Shown here: one piece after another, positions 46,754-57,538 of the stretch | How positions within the stretch are numbered: position 1 is the stretch's first letter | How the letters are laid out: every line of letters begins with the position of its first letter | From: Corynespora cassiicola | Lineage: Eukaryota; Ascomycota; Dothideomycetes; Pleosporales; Corynesporascaceae | Direction: 5' to 3' | Assembly: GCA_022059125.1 (NCBI GenBank) | Contig: JAEUWY010000006.1 | Coordinates: forward strand, 1,054,001-1,118,000 | DNA length: 64,000 nucleotides | Notes under the pieces: generated by a model | The model's input: the letters and a program-made list of their open reading frames with translations, nothing else | What the model was told of the DNA's origin: nothing | Databases searched by the model: none | Program-made: the position numbers and the translations under genes

Positions 46754-49160
46754 ATGCTCAGTCGTTGTGCAACCACCCCGTCGACCATTCCCATGGTTAC
46801 ACTTGGCGACTACAATGACCTCCCGGACACTCCCCGAAGCCTCTCGCTTTGTTTTCACAATTCAATCAATCAGGAAATGCCATCTGCCTCAAGAATGCGC
46901 CTAGGTTCCTTCACTCCTGCACAAGTCGCTGCCAGTTCCAACACCGACCTTACCAGAACTACTTCTGCAAGTACTCCTAACCAGGATGATCGAGTTGATT
47001 ATGGCTATGATCAAGACTATCCACCCATTCCCACACCACACTGCTTGCAACAGTTTGAGGCTGTGGTTGCTCGCAAAACTGAACCCAAAGAAGGGAATAC
47101 GACTGAGCGGGAAAAACACAAGGAGGTCCTGAAGAGACTTCGTGCATGGAGAGAGTGGCAGCTTTCAAGCAGGATCAGTCGCATCACGATGCTCCTCAAG
47201 AGGCCATGGGATGAGATTCCACACAGGAAGCTCCCTCGCCACGAAGAAATTATCAATATGGTCCTGTACTTCTACCCACCCCGAGCAAAAATCAAGATAT
47301 TTGTTTGTGATTTTGGGCTGGACAAATTTGAGAAACAGGAAGTGTCTCTGTCTACGGTCGTGCAATGTAAGTGGTTCCAGCCGTTCTCAAAAGTTTCAGA
47401 TAGCTAAAATCCACCAGACCTTCACACCAAGCCTGAGTGGGCAGACGTTCGCTGGATGTAACAGAACTATCTTCTTTTCTGAAAGCTTTTCTTGCTAATG
47501 TCTGCAGCCATGCTCCTGTGAACATCGGTCTTGTCCAATCAGTACGTTCAACACGCTCTATGATGAGTCTACAAAGCTGATAGAAATTATAGTCACTCGA
47601 AGACTTATTCCTAAAGAATAGACGAAACGAGAGTGTTTCGCATACAAAGTGCGCTAGCTGGCCTTACACACAAGTTGAAACACTCAGCTTATACAAGCGT
47701 GAAGATGTCAAGGACATGCAAGATGTCTACCAGATTGTGAACGAGTACCAAACAGACCCCAATTTATCAAAAGTAAGAAAGGAACTTGATACAAATCCAC
47801 TTAAAGATATTAGCAAAGAGCTAGAGAAGGACATAACATGGAGGGCTCGCCATTGGGGCTTGCCGGTTACTCATTGGAGCCTATCTCTCACAGATCTGCA
47901 ACGTCAATTGTCCAACGCTCCCACGGAAATCATAGATATCGACTTCTCTAGCCATGCAAAGGCCGAAGTAGAGAAGCAAGCGTTGTCCAGTTGTAGGTTG
48001 TACCACTCTGCTCATCTGGTCAAGTCTGCTTTTCGCTGTTTCCATTCTTCAGACGGTATGTCATTTCGCATAAAAATGTGTTTGATTTCTAATATTACAA
48101 AGGGTTTCTTCTCACAATGTCTGGTCCAACTGGGATAGACTATATTGATAAGTCATTACCAGAACGGTTGAAACAGCCAGTAGAGACTGTCATGTCAGAT
48201 GAGGACAGCTCATTAGTTGGGCTTATTGTTGCATTGTTTGCAAAGTCTGGCTCTTCTACTTGGGTAAGTTGACCTGTGATCTAAGTACATTGACTGAAAT
48301 TTGACAATATGGATAGCACAAGAGAACAGTAGACTGGTTTCTTATATATCTCATTACCGAGGTTGTTGCAAAGCCAAACAATCTCCGACAGGGATGCAAT
48401 GCCCCCTCACTGGAAAAGGCGTATCAAAATGTCGTGCAGAGTCTGGTAAGTTGAATACCTAGTCTCTTGATGTTGATATCACGAATCTGACAAGAGTTGG
48501 GATACAGAAAGACAAACGGTATGCAGACTTCAAACGCAAAGAGTCAATAAAAGTGGTACGCCAGTATTTAGCTTGTATTGACGAGTTGACAACCATGAGT
48601 ACAATATTGTCCAGAGCCAAGGGTGTACTCCAGAACCTGAATAGGCAGATGAACGGAATGGAGGACGAGCAGATGGACAGGACGGAAAATGAGCCACCTG
48701 ACAACCCTGAAGGGGAGTCTTCTCAGGCTCGAATTGATTGGGCTGAAAAGAGAGTGGAAGACAGCGAACGAAAAACAATAGAGCTACTGGACGACTTAAA
48801 AACAGCATTATCAGCGGTAAGTAAACAAATTTCGCCAGAAGTGTTTGAGCTAACAAAATTTTGAAGCTTTTTCAAGTGCGCTCCATTGAACAGAATGAAC
48901 GTGCGGTCATTGCTGACAGCCAAAACCAAGCAATCGTTATATTTACCGGGGTCACGATTGTATTCTTACCCCTATCGTTCTTCACAAGTTATTTTGGCAT
49001 GAACCTCCAAGGTATTGCTGGCACCTCTCGAACAGAGGCTTATTTTTGGAAATTATGTGGGAGCATTGGCATTTGCGGCATACTAGCCTTGACGCTTTAT
49101 GTTTTCAGACGGAATATGGCGCAGAGACTGTCACACAGAGCTGATATGTCCCCTGTTTGA
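46754..49160 (+). CDS. CorA-like divalent-cation transporter family protein
   Basis: Eight exons: 46754-47366, 47418-47457, 47508-47541, 47593-48055, 48103-48263, 48317-48445, 48508-48816 and 48867-49160, giving 680 residues. Every junction is in phase, which supports the model. Residues 1-110 are disordered. The middle is a soluble domain with WADVRWIHAPVNIGLVQS, NRRNESVSHTKCASWPY, FLLTMSGPTGIDYIDKSLP and TVDWFLIYLITEVVAKP. A long coiled coil leads to two C-terminal membrane helices; the first ends in YFGMNLQG (GMN at 627-629), the CorA selectivity motif. Soluble N-domain plus GMN hairpin is typical of fungal CorA-like proteins that expanded in Pezizomycotina. Mg2+ transport is a family inference. 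Confidence 0.82.
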
Positions 49161-50018
49161 ACAGATTCAAAATTCAGTGTATCACACTTTCCTTTCACAT
49201 ATAAACTCGAGAGCATATGTAGCATAAGGCCACAACAGCATACACCTACCTCATGCGCGATTTGTTGATAGAAGGAATGAGTTAAAATGAGCGAAGTGAT
49301 AATAAGGCGTTTCTGCTTCCCGTACACAAAACATCTTGGTGGTTACAGTTCATTAGCTAATTTGTTTGCTTGTTTTACTGGCTCGTGCGCCTGAGTCAAA
49401 GGCGGGCGCATTGGATGAAAGTAGAGTCAGCCCGGTAACACACAATTTCTTGGCTCAACTCACCCTGGCTCCGCGGAATCTCGCTCCTTATCCATGCAGA
49501 CCTTATCGGTGATGGACTGGTGCTTGCAAGTCAATTTCTCTTCTGCACTCTACGGCCAAGAAATGTGGTCTGTTCTCGGGGTTGATAATTGGAGGACAAT
49601 AATTGCTCATGCAGCGATCAGATGATCCCACGATGATGACAGTGGGATGATCCATGTACTGTGCCCCAGAAACCAATCGGATACTAGGTTCTAGCCGATG
49701 GGTGTGCGCCTCAGAAGGGTACTTATGTCGCCGAGCTAACTCACCCATATCTGGTATCCAGTAATTGAATGTAGAGATAAGCCAACGCGGCACACCGGTC
49801 AAAGGCCTCCTTGCAGACAACACACTTGGCATTATGTTATATGCATTGATTTACATGGGGGCGGAAATCAAAAGGGGTTATTCTTCGCTCCCAATTATCC
49901 GGGCTCACGCCCGTGTCACTTGATGCACGAAAGCCTGCGGTAGCTGTCATAGTTACTCACTCACAAAGTCCTAGTCTGCCAAAATTCCTTCTAAATAGGT
50001 TTTTGTTTGAAGAACACC
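49161..50018. other. Intergenic region
   Basis: About 860 bases, AT-richer than the left part of the window. Short minus-strand frames here show no recognisable product. It should hold the promoter of the PPAT-like gene. Confidence 0.4.
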
Positions 50019-51161
50019 ATGTCTGAGTCCAATCTGGCGCTGCTTCTACTTCCAGATCCTCCACAGAGACTTTCTGACCTTAGTGATATTCGCGCCGCAC
50101 TTTACCCACCGCTTGACGCTGCTGTAGCATTTCTCAACAAGAGTTCAAAGCCTTCTATCCTTGAAATCGCCTTACCAATATTCCGTCTGGTCCGGATTTT
50201 TAGGAAACATCGCTCACTATTCGCCAATGTGAGCGTGCTGCTTGCAAATGTGTATTCCCTGCTTGCGAGCATCTACCAACAACACAATTTGTCACTCTCT
50301 AGTACAAATCCCGTCGATGCGCGAGTTGTTCTTGTCATTGATGACGAAAATCTCTTCGAAAGTTCGCAGGCGATGCCCTGTGGTACGGTCATGTTTGGTC
50401 AGTTGGCCAGATGTCGAAGAAACTGGACCCACATATTCGTAGTCGAAAGCGAGCATGGGCTAGCGCGGCATCGAAACTTCGTCCTTCTGGCAGAAGAAGA
50501 GAGGCCCGGGTGGAGCCCTATGACAGTCCGTATACCTGGGGGTCTACAGTTCTTTTTCCCGGACAAACTGTTTGACGCTCAAGGTAGCCTAAACACACCA
50601 CTGGAAGGTCCGCTTCCCAATGATATACTCATTGCCATCGACCCAAGCACGTTAGGTTTCATTGACAAGTACACCTTGACTATGGGTCTTTTTGCTGTGG
50701 ATCCAGAACCCCCGCGGCGCCCGACCAATATTTTGGGCGATGGAATCAGTGGCCAACGAAAGATATATGTGGCAACAATCGAGGGGGAAACAACAACACC
50801 CGTAGACATCCAGATCGAACAGCAAAAGAGGGTCATTGACTTTTTGCTTGCCCTTTTGGATATTGGAGAGGCGAATACCGTGGCCACATATGCATCTAAG
50901 GCGAATACTCTGGACGCCTCTTTTCCACTATCAAGCATTGAGCAAAAGTTCCGCATACAGTGCTTGGTCAGCACGCAAAGATACGATGATATCAACGAAC
51001 AAGTTGGAGTGACTACTATAGTAGTTACTGGTAGAAATGTGGGGGTCGCAGAAGAAATCAACAAGATACGTAGTGCTAGAGGGTGGGATGAGCTGATGGT
51101 AGTGAGATTGGAGGACATACGCGCTCCTGAGCTGGCGATAGTCCATGAAACAACGGTGTAG
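50019..51161 (+). CDS. PPAT (Cab4)-like protein with lost nucleotidyltransferase motif
   Basis: Single exon, 380 residues from the ATG giving MSESNLALLLLPDPPQRL. The N-terminal half follows the pattern of fungal phosphopantetheine adenylyltransferase (fourth step of CoA synthesis): LLLLPDPPQ, DIRAALYPPLDAAVAFL, SILEIALPIFRL. The C-terminal half has the same order of elements: a VDIQIEQQKRVIDFLLALLD helix, RIQCLVSTQRYDDI, TTIVVTGRNVGVAEEINKIR and ARGWDELMVVRLEDI. At the place where active enzymes have GTFDxxHxGH, this protein reads IAIDPSTLGFIDKYTLTM (about residues 203-222), so both catalytic histidines are absent. I infer a catalytically dead or repurposed paralogue. The frame is open, so it is not an obvious pseudogene. 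The assignment rests on motif order, not on a search. Confidence 0.6.
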   Translation: MSESNLALLLLPDPPQRLSDLSDIRAALYPPLDAAVAFLNKSSKPSILEIALPIFRLVRIFRKHRSLFANVSVLLANVYSLLASIYQQHNLSLSSTNPVDARVVLVIDDENLFESSQAMPCGTVMFGQLARCRRNWTHIFVVESEHGLARHRNFVLLAEEERPGWSPMTVRIPGGLQFFFPDKLFDAQGSLNTPLEGPLPNDILIAIDPSTLGFIDKYTLTMGLFAVDPEPPRRPTNILGDGISGQRKIYVATIEGETTTPVDIQIEQQKRVIDFLLALLDIGEANTVATYASKANTLDASFPLSSIEQKFRIQCLVSTQRYDDINEQVGVTTIVVTGRNVGVAEEINKIRSARGWDELMVVRLEDIRAPELAIVHETTV

Positions 51162-51621
51162 ACGACCGTTTAGAGACGCATATACACATGAATACAAGAT
51201 TGTCTGATGGAACAAGGACAAAGCATTCAGCGTTGCTTTCTGCTTTGTAAATTAAGATGATCGTTTAACAAAGTTGAACGTGTTCCGAGTGCTAACATCA
51301 AACAGTGAAAACTGTACCTCTAGGTTGTATTTATGTAGCAAGCCTTGAATGTAGGAAAAAGGCGCTAGGGCTTTGTGTGTGCGCAGCGTGATGGCGAACT
51401 ATAAAAGGTGGAGTGTCACTGTAGGCACTAGGCAGACGACGTGATGGGCTGCGCACAGACCACCACGCCACTTGGCCAAGATTTCAGCGATATCGATAAG
51501 CGAACACAAAAATTAATGGCGTGTCCCGCCTTCGCAGCCCCAGCACCCTCGCCGACAGCGCTGTGAAGTCAAGGTGGCGTCTCTTCCCTACAGATTCAAG
51601 GCGGGCAGTAGCAACGGCAAC
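51162..51621. other. TSR1 upstream region
   Basis: A 460-base gap marking the right edge of the AT-richer island; GC rises again toward TSR1. Confidence 0.4.
51399..51408 (+). promoter_or_regulatory. TATA-like element upstream of TSR1
   Basis: CTATAAAAGG lies about 215 bases upstream of the TSR1 start codon. It fits a TATA box, but position and use are unproven. Confidence 0.3.
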
Positions 51622-54159
51622 ATGGCTCCTATAGCCACCCAGCATCACCATCGCAGCACCACCAAGCAGTCCCAGAAGACCTTCAAGTCGCGCCATGCCA
51701 CCAAGGGCGCGCTCAAGGAGCGTTCCAAAGGTATCTAACTGTGTGCTTCTTGTACTCTTGCCAGCCTAACCCCCACCAGGGAAAATTGAAGGCTTCGAGC
51801 CTGGCAGCCGGAAAACCCCCCACCAGCAAGTCATGTCCAAATTCGACCGTCGGAATCGCGCGAAGCAGCTGCGCCTGAACAAGGACCACGAGCACGCGAA
51901 AGCCACCAATGTGTTTGCCGGACGAGATGCCGCGCCAAGGATCACGGCTGTAATTCCTCTCTGCGCCGATGTATCCGCCGCCGCGGCGGTGCGGAGCTTG
52001 AACTCAAGTCTGGATATCGAGGAGGAGGTTCCCGAGGCCGGATGGACACGGACGACCGTTGATCGGTTCAAACAGAAGGTCCAGTACTTGGTGGTGAAAA
52101 GGGACCTTCTTGCATCCTTGGATGCTTGTCGAGTCGCCGACTTCATTGTCTTCGTTCTTTCTGCCCAAGAAGAGGTTGATGAGGAAGGGGAGACGATTCT
52201 CAAGGCAATTGAAAGTCAGGGTGTGTCCAACTGCTTTACCGTGGTGCAAAACCTCGATACGGTTGAGCCTGCGAAACGAAGGCCCCAGGTCGTCTCATCT
52301 TTGAAATCCTACATTACCCACTTCCTCCCCTCGACTGAGCGTGTCTTCTCCCTCGATTCCCGACAAGAAGCTTCAAATCTTGTGCGCTCGCTGTGCACGA
52401 CTACCACAAAGGGAATTCACTGGAGAGATCAGAGGAGCTACATGTTCATCGAAGACGTGGCCTGGTTGGGGGGCAAATCTGCTGTGAATGAAGATGGTAC
52501 GGGCGAAGTGGTTTTGACCGGCGTTGTGAGGGGCCTCGGCTTGAAGGCCGACAGACTTGTTCAAATTGGAGACTGGGGCGACTTCCAAGTAGACAAAATT
52601 GTCGCTGCGCCTCTGGAGACGCGGAAGAAGGCCAGGGAGGACAACATGATGGTGGATTCCGAAGAGGAGAACGTACTGGAAAAGCCAAGTGAGGACCAAG
52701 ACGATCTTGACGATCTAGCCCCAGAAGAGACCATCATGGAGGATGTGACCAACTATGCCCCTTCGATGGCCCCTACCGAGCGCAAAGGTGTCCTGCTAGA
52801 CGACCACCACTACTTCTCCGATGGGGAAGACGAAGCGGAGCCATCAAGGCCAAAGCGTCTTCCGAGGGGAACGAGCAAATACCAAAGCGCCTGGTATCTT
52901 GATGACGTTTCTGACTCTGGTTCTGACCTGGAAGATTTCGATGAAGATGATTTCGAGGATCAAGGGAAAAGCGAGGCATTCGACCCAGCAGATGGCTTGG
53001 AGGGGATGGACCTTGACGGAAGAGCCCCAACAGAGGGTGGTCCGTCCGAATACCCTCAATCCGAGATGTTCTTGGACCCCTCGCCAGAGGACGAGGCCGA
53101 GCAGATTGAGGCCTACCGCAAATCCAGGAAAACTGAGGCCGAGGAAGACCTTGAATTCCCCGATGAGATTGAATTGCACCCGAACGTCAACGCTCGTGAA
53201 CGTCTCATTCGGTACCGTGGTTTGAAGAGCTTGAGGACTAGCGTTTGGGAAACCGAAGAAGATAGGCCCTATGAACCTGAAGAGTGGGCTCGTCTTCTCG
53301 AGATTTCAGACTACAAGAGAGCAGCCACTCGAATCATTCGAGAGGCGTGGGCAGGTGGTGTCAAGCCTGGAACAAGAGTCAGCGTCCACATTCGTGGCGT
53401 GCCGTTGAAATACCAGGAGATCCAGTCTCGACCAATCGCGATGTATTCTCTTTTGCGACACGAACACAAGAAGACGGCCTGTAACTACAGCATTCTGCTT
53501 AGTTCAGACTATGAAGCTCCATTAAAGTCCAAGGCGGAATTGATCGTTCAGTGTGGTCCTCGGCGAATGATCATCAATCCGGTATGTTTCTTTATTCAAT
53601 GACGACGGAACTTTTACTGATCAATGTGCAGCTTTTCTCTCAAGCGGGCAATACGCCAAACGATGTCCACAAGTTTGATCGCTACCTGCATCCAGGACGC
53701 TCAGCTATTGCTACATTTATCGGCCCCCTGACTTGGGGCAACGTCCCCGTCCTCTATTTCCAGCGCACGCCTCCCTCCGCTGAAGCCGATTCTAATGTCG
53801 AGCCTTCTCTAAACGAAGGTGCTCTTAACCTCATTGCTACAGGCACTTCTCTGCCTCCATCTCTAAATCGTGTCGTGGCCAAGCGCATCATCCTGACCGG
53901 CCACCCCCTCAAGATCAATAAGCGCGTTGTCACCGTCCGTTACATGTTTTTCAACGACGACGACATTAGATGGTTCAAGAGCTTGCCGCTCTGGACGCGC
54001 AGAGGCAGGTCCGGTTTCATCAAGGAGTCGCTGGGTACGCACGGTTACTTTAAGGCGACGTTTGACGGTAAGATCAACCCCATGGACGCCGTAGCTGTCA
54101 GCTTGTACAAGCGTGTCTGGCCAAGGACCGCGAAAGCCTGGACGCCTGAGCAGATGTGA
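51622..54159 (+). CDS. TSR1: Tsr1, 40S ribosome biogenesis factor
   Basis: GTPase-like factor of the Bms1/Tsr1 family that binds pre-40S particles and blocks premature translation-factor binding. Exons 51622-51730, 51780-53581 and 53632-54159 give 812 residues. The start MAPIATQHHHRSTTKQSQK, then TFKSRHATKGALKERSKG, is the Tsr1 opening. The P-loop is absent, as usual for Tsr1. An AARP2CN block follows (SYMFIEDVAWLGG with VVLTGVVRGLGLKADRLVQI), then an acidic Asp/Glu-rich linker. The conserved C-terminal domain has YRGLKSLRTSVWETEED, RVSVHIRGVPLKYQE, IATFIGPLTWGNVPVLYFQ and GYFKATFDGKINPMDAV. Convergent with UTP7, another small-subunit processome gene. Confidence 0.95.
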
Positions 54160-54441
54160 AGGAGGTGGTACAAGGGTTATGAAATCGGATGGCCAGGACT
54201 TAATGATACCTAGATAGATTCAAAAATCATGATGGCGTTTTGTGTTCAGAATGATCCGACTCTAAGCGTGGAGATGTAGAATTTGCGAATACGTGCGATC
54301 GATTTGTCTAGCTTCTCAATTCGAGATGCCTCTCAGGGTATAACTATCAACCCATACTTGTCGTCCATGTCCCAAAACGCCGTGCGCTAATGCATTACAT
54401 ACACTTTTTTTTTATGCCAACCATGCAAGCTCCCCACCTAT

Positions 54442-56161
54442 TTAGAAGCCCTTCCTTGCGAAGCGCTCGAGCGCCGGTCCGTATTCCTTCTTCATCTTCT
54501 GCATCTTGAGAATCTCGCGCTTATCCATGGCGCGCATGGCCTCCCTAGCGCGCACCTTCTCCTCATCAATGATGCCCTTGTTACCCGTCTTCCTAAGGTA
54601 CCGCCTGAGCGCACTATTCCTACCCCTACCCTTCTTCTTGAGCGTCGACACCTTGTCTTCAGGCTGGGCATCGAGATCGCGCTCCTTCCTGCGTTGCTCC
54701 TCAGACATGAGGTCGAGCTTGCCGACGAAGTTGGGGTCCAGGGCGATCATCTCGGGCTGGATCTTCTCGAGCAGGGCGTGGACCTCTGCCTCGCGGCGCT
54801 GCTTGGAGTTCTCGAAGGGGTTGAGGCCCGGCTCGAGAGAGTCGGGGTTGGGCTCTCCGGCGCCGGGGACGAGGATGGAGCTGAAGCCCTTGTCGTGCGC
54901 GATGCCGAGCACGTCTTCGAACGGGCAGAACTTGACCCGTGAGATCTTTTGGCCTTCGCCGCCCCATGCCATGTATGGCGCGGGGACGCGCACGCCGGAA
55001 TCGGGATTGTGGGTGAAGAGGTCTGGCTTGTAGATGGAGACCTGTGTGCCCCATCCAACGGCTGTGAGACCGGTGTCGGAGATGGAGACGGTATGGCCTG
55101 GTTGGCGGAGATGATGCGAGTGGAGTTCTTTGAAGTTGCGGATATCGAAGACGGACAGTTTGCGGTCTTGCGACGTTGTCACCATGTACCGGCCTGATCG
55201 ATCAATTGCCATGCCCCGCACAGGCGAGCCAGATGCTAGGAGCTTCACCAGTGGCGTTGGTGAGTTTGGCGACCATAGTGTCACAAGTCCCTTCTGATGC
55301 CCGACATGTAGAACGGCATTGTAGGGGTTCTGACAAAACGCTGTAGGTGGGCCAAGCTTGGTGACGAGCTCACCCAGGCTCTGACCGGTTGATGTGTCGG
55401 TATACCGAATGATTCCCGCTGTCGATATCGAGGCGAGCAAAAAGTGGTAGGGAAGAAATTCTAATCGAACCGCTTCGGAGTGGTTCTTCAGCTGATGCAG
55501 CTCGACACCATCTTTCGTGTAGATGTAGACGCACTTCTTCTGTGCAACCCTGCCGTTTGTTAGCCATGCGGTCAGAATTATCCCCTGGAATGTTCGATTT
55601 GACATACGCAAAAGTCTGGTTGTTGTGCAGCCACTTTGCATCCCGCACAGTCTCCCCCAATTGTAGCTCACAGCCGAGCTTCCCACTCCTCCAGTCCATT
55701 GTAGCGACATGGCCCTTCCTTCCAGCGATCAATAGATCTCGTCCGTTCCTAGTGTAATCGCAAACATCGTAGGGTCCAAGGTCTTCGAGCCTCAACTCGA
55801 AGCCCTTTTTCGCAGTTTCGATCCCAACGCTCTCGCGGATGTCACTTTGCCGGACCTTATACGTTCGCTCCAATTCATTTTCAGGCTCCATCATCCCCAC
55901 TGTATTTTCCAGCAGAATCTCGGCGGTTTTGGCGTGCATCGCAGCTTCCCTGTTCTTCGCCTCCAGCGCCCTCATGTTGGCACGCAGCTTCACATCTTTT
56001 ATGCCCTTTGTCCGAACTTTCTCGCCTCTCCCGTATTTCTGTGTGGCTGCATCGGTGAATTCCTTGAGAGCTTGCGCCTCTGCTCCGCCGGTGGGACCGC
56101 CGGTCGATTTCTGACGCGCGATTTGCGAAGACTTAGGTCCGGAGGGGTTTTTGGATGCCAT
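54442..56161 (-). CDS. UTP7: Utp7, WD40 U3 snoRNP protein (WDR46/BING4 family)
   Basis: Nucleolar small-subunit processome component required for 18S rRNA maturation. Minus-strand exons are 56161-55608 and 55549-54442, giving 553 residues. A basic N terminus leads to LENTVGMMEPENELERTYKV, then WD repeats (YDVCDYTRNGRDLLIAGRKG, HVATMDWRSGKL, MAIDRSGRYMVTTSQDRKL, SVFDIRNFKELHSHHL). The C-terminal BING4CT region reads PYMAWGGEGQKISRVKFCPF, EDVLGIAHDKGFSSILVPGAG and NPFENSKQRREAEVHALL, then basic helices to ARKGF. The single intron (GTATGT...GGCAG) joins QTFA to VAQKKCVYIY. The 3' end is 282 bp from that of TSR1. Confidence 0.95.
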
Positions 56162-56646
56162 GGTGGCGGGTGTTCAGATTCACAAGAACTTGTTATACTC
56201 CTGGGTCTCGCAATCCAGGTACGTAATCCAGGTTGGAGCAAAAGTGTTTTACATATGCGGCGGGACGCGAAAAGTCGAGGTGCGCTCAGAAATTTTGGAT
56301 CCTGCCGCCCGCCACCGCTTTGGACCTTGGCAATACTATAGCGAAAGCGGTTAGTCATCACGGGCGGTGGAGCAGAACCCCATAAGGTTTAGTCCCAGTG
56401 CGCACATCACTAGGATTACATTTACAGTATCCGTTCCCAAGCAGGTCTTTTCTCAACAATTTGGACATTGTAACTGGAGAAACCATAGAGACAAGGCCAT
56501 GATTTCCAAGTTAAAGAGAACCGTCAGCTGACCATTCTTGGTTTCCAACCTTGGCTCCAAGGCTCGAACGCGGCTGAGATGACAATCAGTACAAGCCACT
56601 GAGATCCAGCCTCGTGGCATTTCACGTTTGCCATCAAACAGCCGAA
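56162..56646. other. Divergent region UTP7 / HET fragment
   Basis: A 485-base gap. The left part is the UTP7 promoter; no other gene seen. Confidence 0.4.
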
Positions 56647-56946
56647 ATGTGCCTGATCAATACTTCAACTCTCAAGCTTGAATGGTTTGTCAATGATGTT
56701 CCCGACTACGTCATTATTTCTCATACCTGGGGCGAAGAGGAGATCACCTTTGACGACTTTGACAAAACACACGCCAAGGACATGGCTGGCTATGTAAAAA
56801 TTGATTTCTGCTGCAAGCAAGCTTGTTCCGATGATTTCGAATATGCATGGGTCGATACCTTTTGCACTATACAGACTCACCACCGACGACTACGCTCTAT
56901 GAAAGGGTGGCATATGCCGCCGAAAATGGCGGCAGAATGTATATAG
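56647..56946 (+). pseudogene. HET-domain (heterokaryon incompatibility) remnant
   Basis: From ATG at 56647 the frame reads MCLINTSTLKLEWFV, YVIISHTWGEEEITFDDF, GYVKIDFCCKQACSDDFEYA, WVDTFC, then stops at 56944-56946. This is the N-terminal start of a HET domain (PF06985): Leu-Ile-Asn-Thr opening, SHTWG core, and the WVD-x-x-C motif. Complete HET domains run about 150 residues and HET proteins several hundred; this one has 99. After WVDTFC the usual helix is shortened and the frame ends, and no continuation was recognised downstream. It is most likely a decayed or truncated copy; a short functional form cannot be excluded. Confidence 0.75.
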
Positions 56947-57538
56947 CTTTTCAATACAAACTTATTTGTTAATTTTTTCCATACTCATACGACCGGAATC
57001 AGGCACTCCGTATGTAGTGGCTGAGCAACCCCTGAGCCAACATGAGCCAGCGTGATTGCGCCTGATTTCCTCCCTGAGCAGCATGGGTCTGAAACTCGGC
57101 TCCAATCAGCTCGTAGGGATGTGAGGCGTTAAGGATTGACTAGTCCCATTTTCGGCCTACTACCTTCCGTCCGTAGCCTAACTCTTTGACCACCGCTATC
57201 ACTATTGTCATTACAGCGCACGCTCTCTCCGCGTAGCCTCCCTATCAGATTGATCGGATACGCGATCAATCAGGGGAACGACGATCGACGGCATCGACGA
57301 AACCACCACATGCATAACCGACCGCTGTAATTGACGTATGTGCTCTTGTGTGTTTCAACCTTGCAGTTGCTGTGCCGCAGCGGGGCGTTTGGAATTAGAT
57401 GATCTTTTTGAACTAACGTGGCCGGATCCTATGAATGCTTGGTAGCACACGCTTCATACCTCAGTCGCTTTTCCCTTCGTTAAATCCATCGTTTGATATT
57501 CTTAGTCTCTCCATTTATCGTGTTCAAGGCTCTGGAAC
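56947..57538. other. Intergenic region upstream of the NO VEIN-like gene
   Basis: About 590 bases; no further HET-domain sequence could be recognised in any frame. Probable promoter of the next gene. Confidence 0.4.
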
